A stretch of DNA of 64,000 bases from Arenivirga flava (GCF_030161575.1 NZ_BSUL01000001.1:2709809-2773808); one strand, 5' to 3'; numbered from the stretch's first letter, positions 35,464 through 43,545 are shown. Program-made: numbers and translations. The notes: a model not told the origin generated them from the sequence alone.

Positions 35464-38301
35464 TCAGCCTCGGCGGCCTCGCATCTTCCGCCCGATGAGC
35501 AGGGCGGCCCCGGCGAGCAGCGCCAAGGCTGCGCCGATGAGCAGCGGCACGGGCAGGTCGGCGCCGGTGGTGGAGAGGCTGCCGGTCGCCGCGGTGCCGG
35601 CGCCGGCGCCAGCGCTCGCTCCGTCGTCGTCCTGCTCGGTTCCGCCGCCCGGCCCGTCCCCGCCGCCGTCACCGGGCGCGGGGGTGTCGGCGATGGCGAA
35701 GGTCCAGCTGGCGGTGGCGTCCGCGGCCAGGCGGTACCAGCGCTCCGCCTCGGCCGTGACGGTCACCTCGCGCGCCGCGACCGCGGCGAGCGCGACCCCT
35801 CCGGTGCCGGACGTGCCGGAGGACGCGGTCTCCGCATCCGCTCGAACGTCGATCTCGCCCGCCTCGACCGGTTCGCCGTCGAGCAGGTACCGCACCCCTT
35901 CGGTGTCGGGGATGGTGACGATGCCGTCGGCGGAGACGACCTCATCCGGCGTCACCGCGGTGGTCGGCAGCGGCACGGTCGACCAGTCGGTGTCCGAGGC
36001 CAGGTGGAAGCTCGGGTACGCCGGCTGATTGTAGGAGGTCTGCTGGCGCGCGACGTCGGCCCGGTACTGCGGGTCGTGCAGCAGCGTGTACAGCTTGATG
36101 TGCGTCTCCTCCGTCGACGTGTAGATGCGCAGCGCGCTGCTGTCGGCGGTGCGCACCACGAGCTCCTCGCGCCAGTCGCCGAGCACATCGGCGACGAGGG
36201 ACGGGTTGCCCTTGGTGCCGTTGTTGGTGAGCGTGCCCTCGGCGGTCAGGAGGGTCCGACCGGGATGGCGGACGATCGACGGCGAGCTGGGCGGCACGTC
36301 GGCCGCGACCACGCCGCCGGAGACCAGCTGCGTCGTGCCGTCGCCGGCCCAGCGGATGCTCGCGTTTGTGCCCGGGATCGCGTCGCCGAGGCGCGCGCCG
36401 GCCGCCGAGTAGAGCCCGCTCGCGGCGGGGTCGGCCTGGTTCGGCGGGTTGCCCGACCAGACCTCGATGCCGGGCGTCTTCTTGTCGACGTCGCCGACCA
36501 TACCGCGCCCGGTGTCGCGCCCGGTGTACTCGCCGAAGAGGATCTCGCCGTCCTCGGCGGCGCGCATGACCCAGCCGTAGGGGGCGTAGGTGCCGCCCTC
36601 ATGCACGGTGAAGATCTCGAGCCCCGGGCGATCGGGATCGAAGTCGCCGACGTGCATGGCGTCGCCGTGGCCGAGCTTGGCCGGCTCGCCGGGCGTCGCG
36701 CTGCCCTCGGGCATCGTGTCGTAGCTGCTGTAGAGCAGCGAGCCGTCGTCGAGCGTCGCGGAGCCGTAGACGATCTCCTGCCGGCTGTCGCTGTCCACAT
36801 CCGCGACGCTCAGCGAGTGGAAGCCCTGGGTGGTCAGCGTGCCCCACTCCTCCGAGGTGCCCTCGACGCCGTGCGGCCCGTCGTCGAAGGGGTTGCTCAT
36901 CGGCGCGTGACCGCTGTCGGCGTGGAAGCGCTGCGTCAGGTTCTCGCCGTCCCAGTCGTAGGCGACGATGTTCGTGCGCGTGTAGTAGCCGCGGGCGAAG
37001 ATCGCCGAGGGCCGCTCGCCGTCGAGGTAGGCGGTGGCCGCGAGGAAGCGGTCCACCCGGTTGCCGGGCTCGATGCGGCCCATCGCGTAGTCGCCCCAGA
37101 GCAGCCCGTCGTCGCCGCGCTCCGGCGTGTAGTGCTCGGTATGCAACTCGGCGCCGGTCGCGCCCTCGAAGACGGTCAGGTACTCGGGGCCGCTGATGAC
37201 GAAGCCCTCGAACTGCCGCAGCACGTTGCGAGAGCTGCGGGAGGGCGCGTAGACGTCGATGAAGCGGTCGACCAGGGTCGCCGCATCCGCTTCGGAGAGC
37301 GGGTAGTCGAAGGAGGCCTCACCCCATCCGATCGCCTCCTCGATCGTGGCGGGCCACCGCCCGGCCACCACCTCGGGGTGCTCGTGCCAGCCCCGGAACA
37401 CGTCGGCGAGGTGCTCGGCGTACTGCTCGGCGGAGTACCGGTAGTCGTCCTCGTTCGAGAAGCCGGCGTCGATGTCCTGCTGCGGCATCGTCACGTACTG
37501 CGCCGAGGCGGCGTCGCCGGCGGGCAGGATGCGGGTGCCGGGCGCGGTCTTCAGCATCACCTCCGCCTTGCCGTCGCCGTCGAAGTCCTGCGCGAGGAAC
37601 TGCGTGTAGTGCGCGCCGGCGCGGATGTTCACGCCCAGATCGAGCCGCCAGAGCAGCTCGCCGTCGAGTTCGTAGGCGTCGAGGTAGACGGTGCCCGTGT
37701 AGCCGACCTGCGAGACGTCCTTGCCGTTCGACGGGTCCCACTTGACCAGGTACTCGAGCTCACCGTCGCCGTCGAGGTCGGCGACGCTGGCGTCGTTGGC
37801 GTGGTACTCGTAGGCCTCGCCCTCCGGGTGGATGACACCGGGCGGGGTCACGCCCCCGGCGGGCCGCTGCAGCGGGATGTCGAGGAACCCGTCCGCGCTC
37901 GGCACCACGGGGTCGCTGACGTCGCCGTCGCTCGAGACGACCGTGTACTCGCTGCTCGCGGTGCCGTCGGCGTCGAGGTAGGCGGTGCTGTCGGTCACCG
38001 TCGCGATGGGCTCGCCGTCGCGCAGCACGGTGAAGTCGGCGCCCGTCACACCGCTCGCCGAGTGGCCGGTGACCTCGTGACCCAGCAGGCGCCAGCTGAG
38101 GTGCACGCCACCCTGGGCGGTGACCGCGATGAGCCCGCGGCCCAGCTCCTCGAGCTGCGGGCCGGGACGGTCCGCGGGTCCCGCCGGTACCTCCTCCGCG
38201 CTCGCCGGCGATGCGCCGCCGAAGAGGCCGAGGGCGATCACGGCGCTGCCGACGAGGGCTGTCGCGCGCATCCGGGCAGGGGGTCTCGATCGATTCGTCA
38301 T
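35464..38301 (-). CDS. secreted rhamnogalacturonan lyase-like protein (PL11 type) with C-terminal membrane anchor
   Basis: A 945-aa protein. A Sec signal peptide (MTNRSRPPARMRATALVG..., cleavage after ASA near residue 35) is followed by a fibronectin-like start (GGVHLSWRLLGHEVTG), the eight-bladed PL11 propeller with calcium loops such as DLDGDGELEYLVKWDPSN and DFDGDGKAEVMLKTAPGT, and a linker rich in Gly/Ala. The end, LSTTGAD plus a membrane helix and RGRRG, is a sorting signal-like anchor without the usual LP. PL11 enzymes (YesW/YesX) cut the pectin backbone rhamnogalacturonan I. A LacI-type operator lies over its start site. It is longer than YesW (about 620 aa) because of added terminal domains. 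Confidence 0.85.
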   Translation of the reverse strand: MTNRSRPPARMRATALVGSAVIALGLFGGASPASAEEVPAGPADRPGPQLEELGRGLIAVTAQGGVHLSWRLLGHEVTGHSASGVTGADFTVLRDGEPIATVTDSTAYLDADGTASSEYTVVSSDGDVSDPVVPSADGFLDIPLQRPAGGVTPPGVIHPEGEAYEYHANDASVADLDGDGELEYLVKWDPSNGKDVSQVGYTGTVYLDAYELDGELLWRLDLGVNIRAGAHYTQFLAQDFDGDGKAEVMLKTAPGTRILPAGDAASAQYVTMPQQDIDAGFSNEDDYRYSAEQYAEHLADVFRGWHEHPEVVAGRWPATIEEAIGWGEASFDYPLSEADAATLVDRFIDVYAPSRSSRNVLRQFEGFVISGPEYLTVFEGATGAELHTEHYTPERGDDGLLWGDYAMGRIEPGNRVDRFLAATAYLDGERPSAIFARGYYTRTNIVAYDWDGENLTQRFHADSGHAPMSNPFDDGPHGVEGTSEEWGTLTTQGFHSLSVADVDSDSRQEIVYGSATLDDGSLLYSSYDTMPEGSATPGEPAKLGHGDAMHVGDFDPDRPGLEIFTVHEGGTYAPYGWVMRAAEDGEILFGEYTGRDTGRGMVGDVDKKTPGIEVWSGNPPNQADPAASGLYSAAGARLGDAIPGTNASIRWAGDGTTQLVSGGVVAADVPPSSPSIVRHPGRTLLTAEGTLTNNGTKGNPSLVADVLGDWREELVVRTADSSALRIYTSTEETHIKLYTLLHDPQYRADVARQQTSYNQPAYPSFHLASDTDWSTVPLPTTAVTPDEVVSADGIVTIPDTEGVRYLLDGEPVEAGEIDVRADAETASSGTSGTGGVALAAVAAREVTVTAEAERWYRLAADATASWTFAIADTPAPGDGGGDGPGGGTEQDDDGASAGAGAGTAATGSLSTTGADLPVPLLIGAALALLAGAALLIGRKMRGRRG

Positions 38302-38318
38302 TGAATCCTCCGCGTTAA

Positions 38319-38332
38319 GGAAAGCGTTTTCC
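38319..38332. promoter_or_regulatory. LacI/CcpA-type operator GGAAAGCGTTTTCC
   Basis: A 14-bp near-palindrome with the central CG of LacI-family sites, just upstream of the lyase ATG at 38301. On the minus strand TAGGCT (38337-38342) is a likely -10, putting the start site inside this element. A LacI-family repressor would block transcription here; no such gene is in the window. Confidence 0.6.
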
Positions 38333-38418
38333 GGCGAGCCTAGCCAGATTCCGACCCCCGTCAAGGGGGTGGCGTCGAGCGGATGCACGTGTCGGCGGCC
38401 CCTGCCAGGATCGAACGC

Positions 38419-39609
38419 ATGCCCCGTCTGAGCCCTGCCGCCGCGCGCCGGATCGCCCTGGCCGCGCAGGGCTTCGGCGCCCCGCAGCCCGACGTCGTGA
38501 ACCTCGGCCACCTGCGCCGCACGATGCGCAGGCTCGCGGTGGTGCAGCTCGACTCGGTCAACGTGTTCAGCCGCTCGCACTACCTGCCGTTCTTCTCTCG
38601 GCTCGGCGCCTACGACCGAGGACTGCTCGACCGCCTCACGGCGCACGCCCCCGGCCGACGCAAACCGGAGCTGCTCGAGTACTGGGCGCACGAGGCGTCC
38701 ATCCTCAGCCCCGAGGCGTACGCGCAGTTCGGCTGGCGCAAGCGGCTGGTGCGCGAGCAGGCGTGGGGGTCGATCCGCCGGTTCCCGTCGGAGCACCCCG
38801 AGGCGCTCGCCTCCATCCGCGCGCAGATCGCCGACCGCGGCCCGCTGCGATCGAGCGAGCTCGGCTACGAGCGGGCGCCCCGCGAGCAGCGCGAGATGTG
38901 GGACTGGCACCTCGGCAAGACCGGGGCCGAGTACCTGTTCTGGGCCGGCGAGGTGGCGGCGGCGCGGCGCATCAACTTCGAGCGGCACTACGACCTCGTC
39001 GAGCGCGTGGCGCCGCCCGAGCTGCTCGTCGAACGGCCGGCCGCCGATTCGCACCTCGAGCTCGTGCGGCTGGCCGCGCGCGCCCTCGGCGTGGCCTCGG
39101 AGCCCGACCTGCGCGACTACTTCCGCATGTCGCGCGCGGAGACCGCGTCGGCGATCGCGGCGCTCGTGGGGCGCGGCGAGCTCGAACCGGTCGAGGTGAG
39201 CGGATGGAGGGACCCGGCCTATCTGCACGCCGAGGCCCGCAGGCCCCGCCGCATCGAGGCGAGCACGCTGCTGACCCCGTTCGACAACCTCGTCTGGTTC
39301 CGCCCCCGCACCGAACGGCTCTTCGGCTTCCACTACCGTCTCGAGATCTACACGCCCGCCGAGCAGCGGGTGCACGGCTACTACGTGCTGCCCTTCCTGC
39401 TCGGCGACGAGCTGGTGGCGCGCGTCGACGTGAAGAGCGACCGGCGGGCCGGGGTGCTGCGGGCGCACCGGGTCGGCATCGAGCACGGCGCCGACCCCGC
39501 CCGGGTCATGGCCGAGCTCGAGGCCGCGATGGAGCGCACGGCCGCGTGGCTCGGGCTCGGCGCGGTCGAGCTGCCCGGCACGGGCCCCGTGCTGCTCGGT
39601 CCGCGCTGA
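38419..39609 (+). CDS. winged-helix DNA glycosylase of the YcaQ/AlkX type
   Basis: A 396-aa protein of the HTH_42 family, whose studied members (YcaQ, AlkX/AZL) unhook interstrand crosslinks and excise alkylated bases. Signature segments: RRLAVVQLDSVNVFSRSHYLPFFSRLG (the QLDSVNV motif is part of the catalytic site), ELLEYWAHEASIL, and LTPFDNLVWFRPRTERLFGFHYRLEIY near the C-terminus. The ATG at 38419 gives the normal N-terminus. The gene stands alone; a repeat island follows it. Confidence 0.82.
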   Translation: MPRLSPAAARRIALAAQGFGAPQPDVVNLGHLRRTMRRLAVVQLDSVNVFSRSHYLPFFSRLGAYDRGLLDRLTAHAPGRRKPELLEYWAHEASILSPEAYAQFGWRKRLVREQAWGSIRRFPSEHPEALASIRAQIADRGPLRSSELGYERAPREQREMWDWHLGKTGAEYLFWAGEVAAARRINFERHYDLVERVAPPELLVERPAADSHLELVRLAARALGVASEPDLRDYFRMSRAETASAIAALVGRGELEPVEVSGWRDPAYLHAEARRPRRIEASTLLTPFDNLVWFRPRTERLFGFHYRLEIYTPAEQRVHGYYVLPFLLGDELVARVDVKSDRRAGVLRAHRVGIEHGADPARVMAELEAAMERTAAWLGLGAVELPGTGPVLLGPR

Positions 39610-39639
39610 GCCGGGGCCGCGGCGCGCCGAACGGGCGCG

Positions 39640-39681
39640 CCCACGGCCGGCCTGCGCTCGCCCACGGCCGGCCTGCGCTCG
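39640..39681. repeat. 21-bp tandem direct repeat, two exact copies
   Basis: CCCACGGCCGGCCTGCGCTC plus G occurs at 39640-39660 and again directly at 39661-39681. Confidence 0.9.
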
Positions 39682-39701
39682 CCGGACGGGGCCCCGCTCG
39701 G

Positions 39702-39798
39702 AGGGCGGCTGACTTGCGCTTCGCTGTACCGGAGCGACGATGCGGCACGGGGAGGTCTACTGCCTTGTCGTTGAGATACCGCAACGTCAGGAGAACCG
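39702..39798 (+). repeat. 97-bp intergenic repeat, copy 1
   Basis: Starts AGGGCGGCTGACTTGCGCTT and ends GAGAACCG. It matches copy 2 at 40021-40117 with about nine differences (about 91% identity). It is followed at once by the hexamer/pentamer array. Confidence 0.9.
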
Positions 39799-39982
39799 AG
39801 CGCGAGCGCGAGCGCGAGCACGAGCACGAGCCGAGCCGCGCCGAGCCAAGCCGCGTCGAGCCGAGCCGCGTCGAGCCGCGCCGAGCCGCGTCGAGCCGCG
39901 CCGAGCCGCGCCGAGCCAAGCCGCGTCGAGCCGAGCCGCGCCGCGCCGCGCCGAGCCGAGCCGCGTCGGGCCGAGCCGCGTC
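39798..39982 (+). repeat. hexamer-pentamer array (GAGCGC/GAGCAC x5, then 31 pentamers)
   Basis: Five hexamers (GAGCGC three times, GAGCAC twice, 39798-39827) pass into 31 in-phase pentamers at 39828-39982. Nearly all are GAGCC, GCGCC, GCGTC or AAGCC, mixed in no fixed order. Confidence 0.9.
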
Positions 39983-40020
39983 GGGTTGCTCCGCTCGCTC
40001 GGCGGCGTGACTCCGCTCGT

Positions 40021-40117
40021 AGGGCGGCTGACTTGCGCTTCGCTGTACCGGAGCGACGATGCTGTACGGGGAGGCCTACTGCCTTGTCGTCTCGGTACGG
40101 CAACGTCAGGAGAGCCG
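40021..40117 (+). repeat. 97-bp intergenic repeat, copy 2
   Basis: Second copy, 319 nt downstream of the first and in the same orientation. The two copies are in different reading frames on either strand, so they are not a repeated protein domain. Confidence 0.9.
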
Positions 40118-40191
40118 TGCCGCGCGGAGCCGTGCCGCGCGGAGCCGAGCCGCGCCGTGCCGCGCGGAGCCGCGCCGCGCAGCGCCGAGCC
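40112..40191 (+). repeat. pentamer array after repeat copy 2 (16 units)
   Basis: In-phase pentamers GAGCC, GTGCC, GCGCG, GCGCC from 40112 to 40191. The array ends 2 nt before the stop codon of the SDR gene (minus strand). Confidence 0.85.
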
Positions 40192-40193
40192 GC

Positions 40194-40907
40194 TCAGCCC
40201 TGCACGCCGCGCAGGCGGTGCCCGAGCGCGATCTGCTCGCCGCTGATCGCCGCAGCCTGGCGCGAGAGCAGGAACACGATCGCCGCGGCGACCTCCTCGG
40301 GCGAGGAGTCGCCCGGCTCGGCCGTGCCGGGGCGACCGTGCGCGGCGGCCTCGCGCACCGGCCCGGGGTTCACGACGTTGACGGTCGTGCCGGTGCCGGC
40401 GTGCGCATCCGCCAGGATCTTCGCGATCGTGATGAGCACCTGGTTGCGCACGGCTCCGGTGACGGATGCGGTGAGCCGTGCGTTCTGCCCGCTCACGCCC
40501 ACGATGCGGCCGGCCCCGGCGGCGTGCAGGTGCGGTGCCACCGCTTCGGCGACGCGCAGGAAGCCGAGCGCCTTGCCGTCCAGCGCCTCGAGGATCTGCG
40601 CGGGGTCGCGGTCGCGCGTCGCGTCGAGGGTGGAGGCCGAGGGTGCCGCGGTGACGACGGCGGCGTCGAGCCGGCCGTGCTGTGCGACGACCGCGGCGAC
40701 GCCGGCGGCGACCGCGTCGGCGTCGCGGGCGTCGAACGCCACCGACGTGGTGCCGAGCTCCGCTGCGGCCCGCTCGAGCCGATCGCCGCCGCGGGCCGCG
40801 AGCACCACCGTCGCCGCCTCCGCGATCAGGGTGCGCGCCGTCGCCCTGCCGATGAGTCCGCTGCCGCCCACGACGAGCACGACCTTGCCTGCGAGTCCGA
40901 GGTCCAT
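40194..40907 (-). CDS. SDR-family protein lacking the YxxxK catalytic pair
   Basis: A 237-aa Rossmann protein with the NAD(P) motif VVGGSGLIGRATA near the N-terminus and the Ser-bearing strand RIVGVSGQNARLT. At the position of the classical YxxxK it reads TGAVRNQ, so Tyr is replaced by Thr and Lys by Arg. The end of the family, NVVNPGPVREAA and ISGEQIALGHRL, is kept. It may be a divergent or non-catalytic SDR. The start 40907 (MDLGLAGKVVLVVGG) is chosen since the alternative upstream ATG precedes no family sequence. It lies 23 nt downstream of the gene at 40931-41581. Confidence 0.75.
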   Translation of the reverse strand: MDLGLAGKVVLVVGGSGLIGRATARTLIAEAATVVLAARGGDRLERAAAELGTTSVAFDARDADAVAAGVAAVVAQHGRLDAAVVTAAPSASTLDATRDRDPAQILEALDGKALGFLRVAEAVAPHLHAAGAGRIVGVSGQNARLTASVTGAVRNQVLITIAKILADAHAGTGTTVNVVNPGPVREAAAHGRPGTAEPGDSSPEEVAAAIVFLLSRQAAAISGEQIALGHRLRGVQG

Positions 40908-40930
40908 GGCCTCATCCTGCCGCGGTCCGG

Positions 40931-41581
40931 TCACTCCCAGCTGAAGAACGTGCGCCACCAGCTGCGCTTGGGCGGCACCTCGATCATCGGCTGCTCGGGC
41001 GGCGCACCCGGCGGGTGCTCGAGCAGGAGGGCCAGGTCGTCGGCGACCCGCCCCATCCGCTCGTCCCGGTGCTCGGCGTAGTCCCGCTCCGGCTCGCGGG
41101 GCGCGCTGGCGAGGTAGCGGGGGCGGAACATCTCCTCCATCGCCGAGGCGCGAGCCTCGTCCACGATCGCCTCGACGGCCGCCTCGTCGTCACGGGCGGC
41201 GCGAAGCCGTTCCGCGAGGGCGAGCTCGATGGCCCGCCGCAGCTCGATGGCGCCGGCGTCCGCGCGCCGGTAGTCGCTCTGGTGCAGCGCGTCGCCGCGC
41301 CGCGTCGACGCGCGCGTCGCGATCGCCACGAGCCGCTCCGCCGTGCGCTCCTTCTCGGCGATCAGGGCGTCGATCTCCTCGCGGACGGCGTCGGCCAACC
41401 CCTCCTCGTCGTAGGAGCCGCGGTCGCGCAGCACGTTCACGATGAGGCGGTTCTTGGCGCTCATGCGCAGCGCGGCGGCGACGACGAGCATGCCCTCGTC
41501 GACCTGGCGGTCCACCTCGGGACCGGTCACGGGCGCGGCAGGCTCGGTCGCCTGCCGCTGCTTGCGCCGACCCGGGGCCAC
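40931..41581 (-). CDS. conserved hypothetical protein (216 aa)
   Basis: Soluble, strongly helical protein rich in Ala, Arg and Glu with a basic N-terminus (MAPGRRKQRQ). It contains a helix KNRLIVNVLRDRGSYDEEGLADAVREEIDALIAEKERTAERL likely to form a coiled coil, and ends in SWWRTFFSWE. The GTG start at 41581 is set by GAGGAGCGGAC just before it. I do not recognise a family. Probably in one operon with the SDR gene. Confidence 0.65.
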   Translation of the reverse strand: MAPGRRKQRQATEPAAPVTGPEVDRQVDEGMLVVAAALRMSAKNRLIVNVLRDRGSYDEEGLADAVREEIDALIAEKERTAERLVAIATRASTRRGDALHQSDYRRADAGAIELRRAIELALAERLRAARDDEAAVEAIVDEARASAMEEMFRPRYLASAPREPERDYAEHRDERMGRVADDLALLLEHPPGAPPEQPMIEVPPKRSWWRTFFSWE

Positions 41582-41712
41582 GTCCGCTCCTCACGCCCGT
41601 TCGTCGGGTGCGCCGGGCAGGGTCAACGCTACCCGGCGGCACCGACGCCGCTCCCACCCGGCGTCGAGTCGAGCCGCAGGCCACCGGCAGTCGGGGAACG
41701 CAGGATCGCCCT

Positions 41713-41892
41713 ATGACCGAGCCGAAGAGGATCACCGACCCCGCCGAGCGCGAGGAGCAGTTGACGACCGCCCCGAACGCCGTGCCCGAGGACGCGAACG
41801 AGCGCATCGAGCTGAGCGAGGGCACGGGCGGTGCCACGCGCATCGACTGGAGCGATGACGCCGCGGTGCGCCCCGGCGACGCCGACGACTGA
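41713..41892 (+). CDS. small acidic hypothetical protein (59 aa)
   Basis: A 59-aa acidic protein (MTEPKRITDPAEREEQLTTA ... SEGTGGATRIDWSDD). No membrane helix and no known motif; probably disordered. The ATG lies 6 nt after CAGGAT, a weak leaderless-type hexamer. Similar short acidic proteins are common in Microbacteriaceae, from general knowledge. Confidence 0.6.
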   Translation: MTEPKRITDPAEREEQLTTAPNAVPEDANERIELSEGTGGATRIDWSDDAAVRPGDADD

Positions 41893-41967
41893 GGCTACTC
41901 GCAGGCGGCGCCCACAGCACGTGCGGGCGCGGCTGCGACCGTGGTCGTGACCGAGAGAGGAGCTCGC

Positions 41968-42138
41968 ATGAGCGACAAGGCGAAGCACGAGGCCGAGGAC
42001 CTGGGCGGCAAGCTCAAGGAGACGGCCGGAGCCGCGACCGGCAACCGCGACCTCGAGAACGACGGCAAGACGGATCAGGCCGGCGCGAAGCTCAAGCAGG
42101 TCGGCGACGACATCAAGAACGCCGTCAAGGGCGACTGA
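41968..42138 (+). CDS. CsbD family stress protein
   Basis: A 56-aa hydrophilic protein with the CsbD pattern: KAKHEAEDLGGKLKETAGAATG and KTDQAGAKLKQVGDDIKNAVKG. CsbD proteins are induced by general stress in several bacteria; their biochemical role is unknown. AGAGGAG precedes the ATG, and a hairpin terminator follows. Confidence 0.88.
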   Translation: MSDKAKHEAEDLGGKLKETAGAATGNRDLENDGKTDQAGAKLKQVGDDIKNAVKGD

Positions 42139-42152
42139 CCAGACGGCGCCGA

Positions 42153-42181
42153 GGGCCGGTGGAGCGACGCTCCGCCGGTCC
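42153..42181 (+). terminator. terminator after the CsbD gene
   Basis: GGGCCGGTGGAGCG pairs with CGCTCCGCCGGTCC with two G-U pairs, followed by TTCGTCGTG. Confidence 0.65.
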
Positions 42182-42251
42182 TTCGTCGTGCGCGGCCCCG
42201 GCGGCGGCTGAACGGCAGCGCAGCGCCTCGCCTCGCCGTGCGGCGGCGGCC

Positions 42252-42257
42252 TAGCGT
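42252..42257 (+). promoter_or_regulatory. -10 hexamer TAGCGT of the gene at 42265
   Basis: TAGCGT ends 7 nt before the ATG, one base more than the usual leaderless distance in this window. Confidence 0.5.
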
Positions 42258-42264
42258 CGCCCGC

Positions 42265-42504
42265 ATGCGAATCGACGACGTGCAGTGGAACGAACCCGCC
42301 CGAGCCAAGATCCTCGAGGACGCCGACCGCGTGCTCCGCGAGGCCGTGACCGAGGTCGCCGGCTCCCACGCGGGCGAGGACTCCGACGCGATCTACGCCG
42401 AGCTCAACAAGCGGCTGAAGGGCCGCTTCATCGACTACGAGCCCGGCCCCGACGTGCGCGAGTACGCCGACGCGATCGCCTCCGGCGAGCTGACGACGGA
42501 CTAG
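42265..42504 (+). CDS. conserved hypothetical protein (79 aa)
   Basis: Small soluble protein, MRIDDVQWNEPARAKILEDA..., mostly helical with DSDAIYAELNKRLKGRFIDYEPGPDVREYADAI. No domain recognised. The start follows a TAGCGT hexamer; an earlier in-frame ATG at 42238 would overlap the promoter. It ends 3 nt before the next gene, so both are likely cotranscribed. Confidence 0.65.
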   Translation: MRIDDVQWNEPARAKILEDADRVLREAVTEVAGSHAGEDSDAIYAELNKRLKGRFIDYEPGPDVREYADAIASGELTTD

Positions 42505-42507
42505 CGG

Positions 42508-42822
42508 ATGGGCAGGGCCGTCACCGAGGACCCGGAGCACCCGGACCGCTGGCTGGTGATCGACGGCCGCCGCTGGCGGCGCACCGACCCGGCCCTGCCG
42601 CATCCGCTCGTCGAGGCGTTGCAGTCGCAGCTCGGGCGGGCGCGCGCGGCGGTGCGGGCGGCCAAGCGCGACGGGGACGACGCGGCGCTCGCCGCGGCCC
42701 GGCACCGGGTCGGCCTCGCGAAGCACGGCCTGGGCGAGCGGGGCGAGGCGTGGTGGGAGCGCGGGGAGCCCGAGCGGCTGGCCGCCGCCGAGGCGGCGCT
42801 CGCGGAGCTCGAGCAGCGCTGA
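42508..42822 (+). CDS. conserved hypothetical protein (104 aa)
   Basis: A 104-aa protein with the N-terminal strand WLVIDGRRWRRTDPALP followed by two helices forming a likely coiled coil (RARAAVRAAKRDGDDAALAA). This pattern is that of a widespread small actinobacterial protein sometimes annotated as a Tol-type transporter, without real evidence for that. No membrane helix is present, so I leave the function open. Confidence 0.65.
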   Translation: MGRAVTEDPEHPDRWLVIDGRRWRRTDPALPHPLVEALQSQLGRARAAVRAAKRDGDDAALAAARHRVGLAKHGLGERGEAWWERGEPERLAAAEAALAELEQR

Positions 42823-42981
42823 CGGCGAGGGCGCCCTCCGTCTCGGATTCGGCGTGCCGAATACCCCGGTTCCGCTGGGTCCACGACCCTCCGGGGGACA
42901 GGATGGGGCGTCCCGACCGCCCGGCGGGACGGCCAGCGCCGGCGTGCCGTCCGGCGCGCCGTGCCCCACCGGAAGGCTCCC

Positions 42982-43545
42982 GTGCCCGTCGCCGAGCTGC
43001 TCCTGATCGCCGTGGGCGTCTCCGCCGACGCCTTCGCGGTCGCGCTCACCCAGGGCGTCGCGATGCGCCGCCGCTTCGACTGGCGGCGCGCGCTGCTCGT
43101 CGCCGGTCTCTTCGGAGCGTTCCAGGCCGTCATGCCGCTCATCGGCTGGACCCTCGGCGCGAGCGTGATGTCGTTCATCGAAGACTACGATCACTGGGTC
43201 GCCTTCGGGCTGCTGCTGCTCATCGGCGGCAGGATGCTCTGGGAGGCGCTGCGCCGTCAGGAGCACCACGAGCCCGCCGCCCCCGGACTGCGGGCCCTGC
43301 TCGTGCTGTCGCTCGCGACGAGCGTCGACGCGCTCGCCGTCGGGGTCAGCCTCGCGGTGCTGCCGCTGTCCATCTGGGCCGCGATCCTGGTCATCGGAGC
43401 GACGACCCTGCTGCTCTCCTTGCTGGCGACCTGGCTCGGCCAGCGGGTGGGCGACCGCCTGGGGCGGCCGGCCGAGCTCATCGGCGGCGTCGTGCTGATC
43501 GCGATCGGCTCGAAGATCCTGCTGGAGCACCTCGGCGTGCTCTAG
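42982..43545 (+). CDS. mntP: manganese efflux pump MntP
   Basis: A 187-aa membrane protein with six helices arranged as two related halves, each with the family's Asp motif: GVSADAFAVALTQG and SLATSVDALAVGVSL. MntP exports Mn(II) and protects against manganese excess. GTG 42982 is chosen because GGAAGG lies 5 nt upstream and the family starts with -AELLLIAVG; GTG 42961 is the alternative. The 159-nt leader is GC-rich with pairing segments (GGACGGC/GCCGTCC at 42927-42952), but I could not recognise the yybP-ykoY manganese riboswitch in it. Confidence 0.88.
   Translation: MPVAELLLIAVGVSADAFAVALTQGVAMRRRFDWRRALLVAGLFGAFQAVMPLIGWTLGASVMSFIEDYDHWVAFGLLLLIGGRMLWEALRRQEHHEPAAPGLRALLVLSLATSVDALAVGVSLAVLPLSIWAAILVIGATTLLLSLLATWLGQRVGDRLGRPAELIGGVVLIAIGSKILLEHLGVL

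Larger units (their letters stand above)
39610..40193. other. 584-nt intergenic repeat island
   Basis: No credible gene is present; long open frames on both strands are by-products of repetitive GC-rich sequence. Contents in order: a 21-bp tandem duplication (39640-39681), a 97-bp repeat (39702-39798), five hexamers and 31 pentamers (39798-39982), a second 97-bp repeat (40021-40117) and 16 pentamers (40112-40191) that run up to the stop codon of the SDR gene. Confidence 0.8.

Noticed and set aside
38302-39486. Upstream extension of the lyase reading frame to 1340 codons
   Set aside because: It is the antisense of the YcaQ-type gene. A signal peptide and promoter mark the true start at 38301.
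39381-40103. Minus-strand open frame with a repeated peptide across the 97-bp repeats
   Set aside because: The two copies are offset by 319 nt, not a multiple of three, and the rest is an Arg/Ala pentamer translation, so it is not a repeat protein.
39610-40193. Insertion-sequence remnant
   Set aside because: No transposase fragment, terminal inverted repeats or target duplication were found; the repeats are direct and short.
42823-42981. yybP-ykoY manganese riboswitch before mntP
   Set aside because: The gene context is right and the leader is structured, but I could not find the conserved riboswitch core. A covariance-model search would decide.
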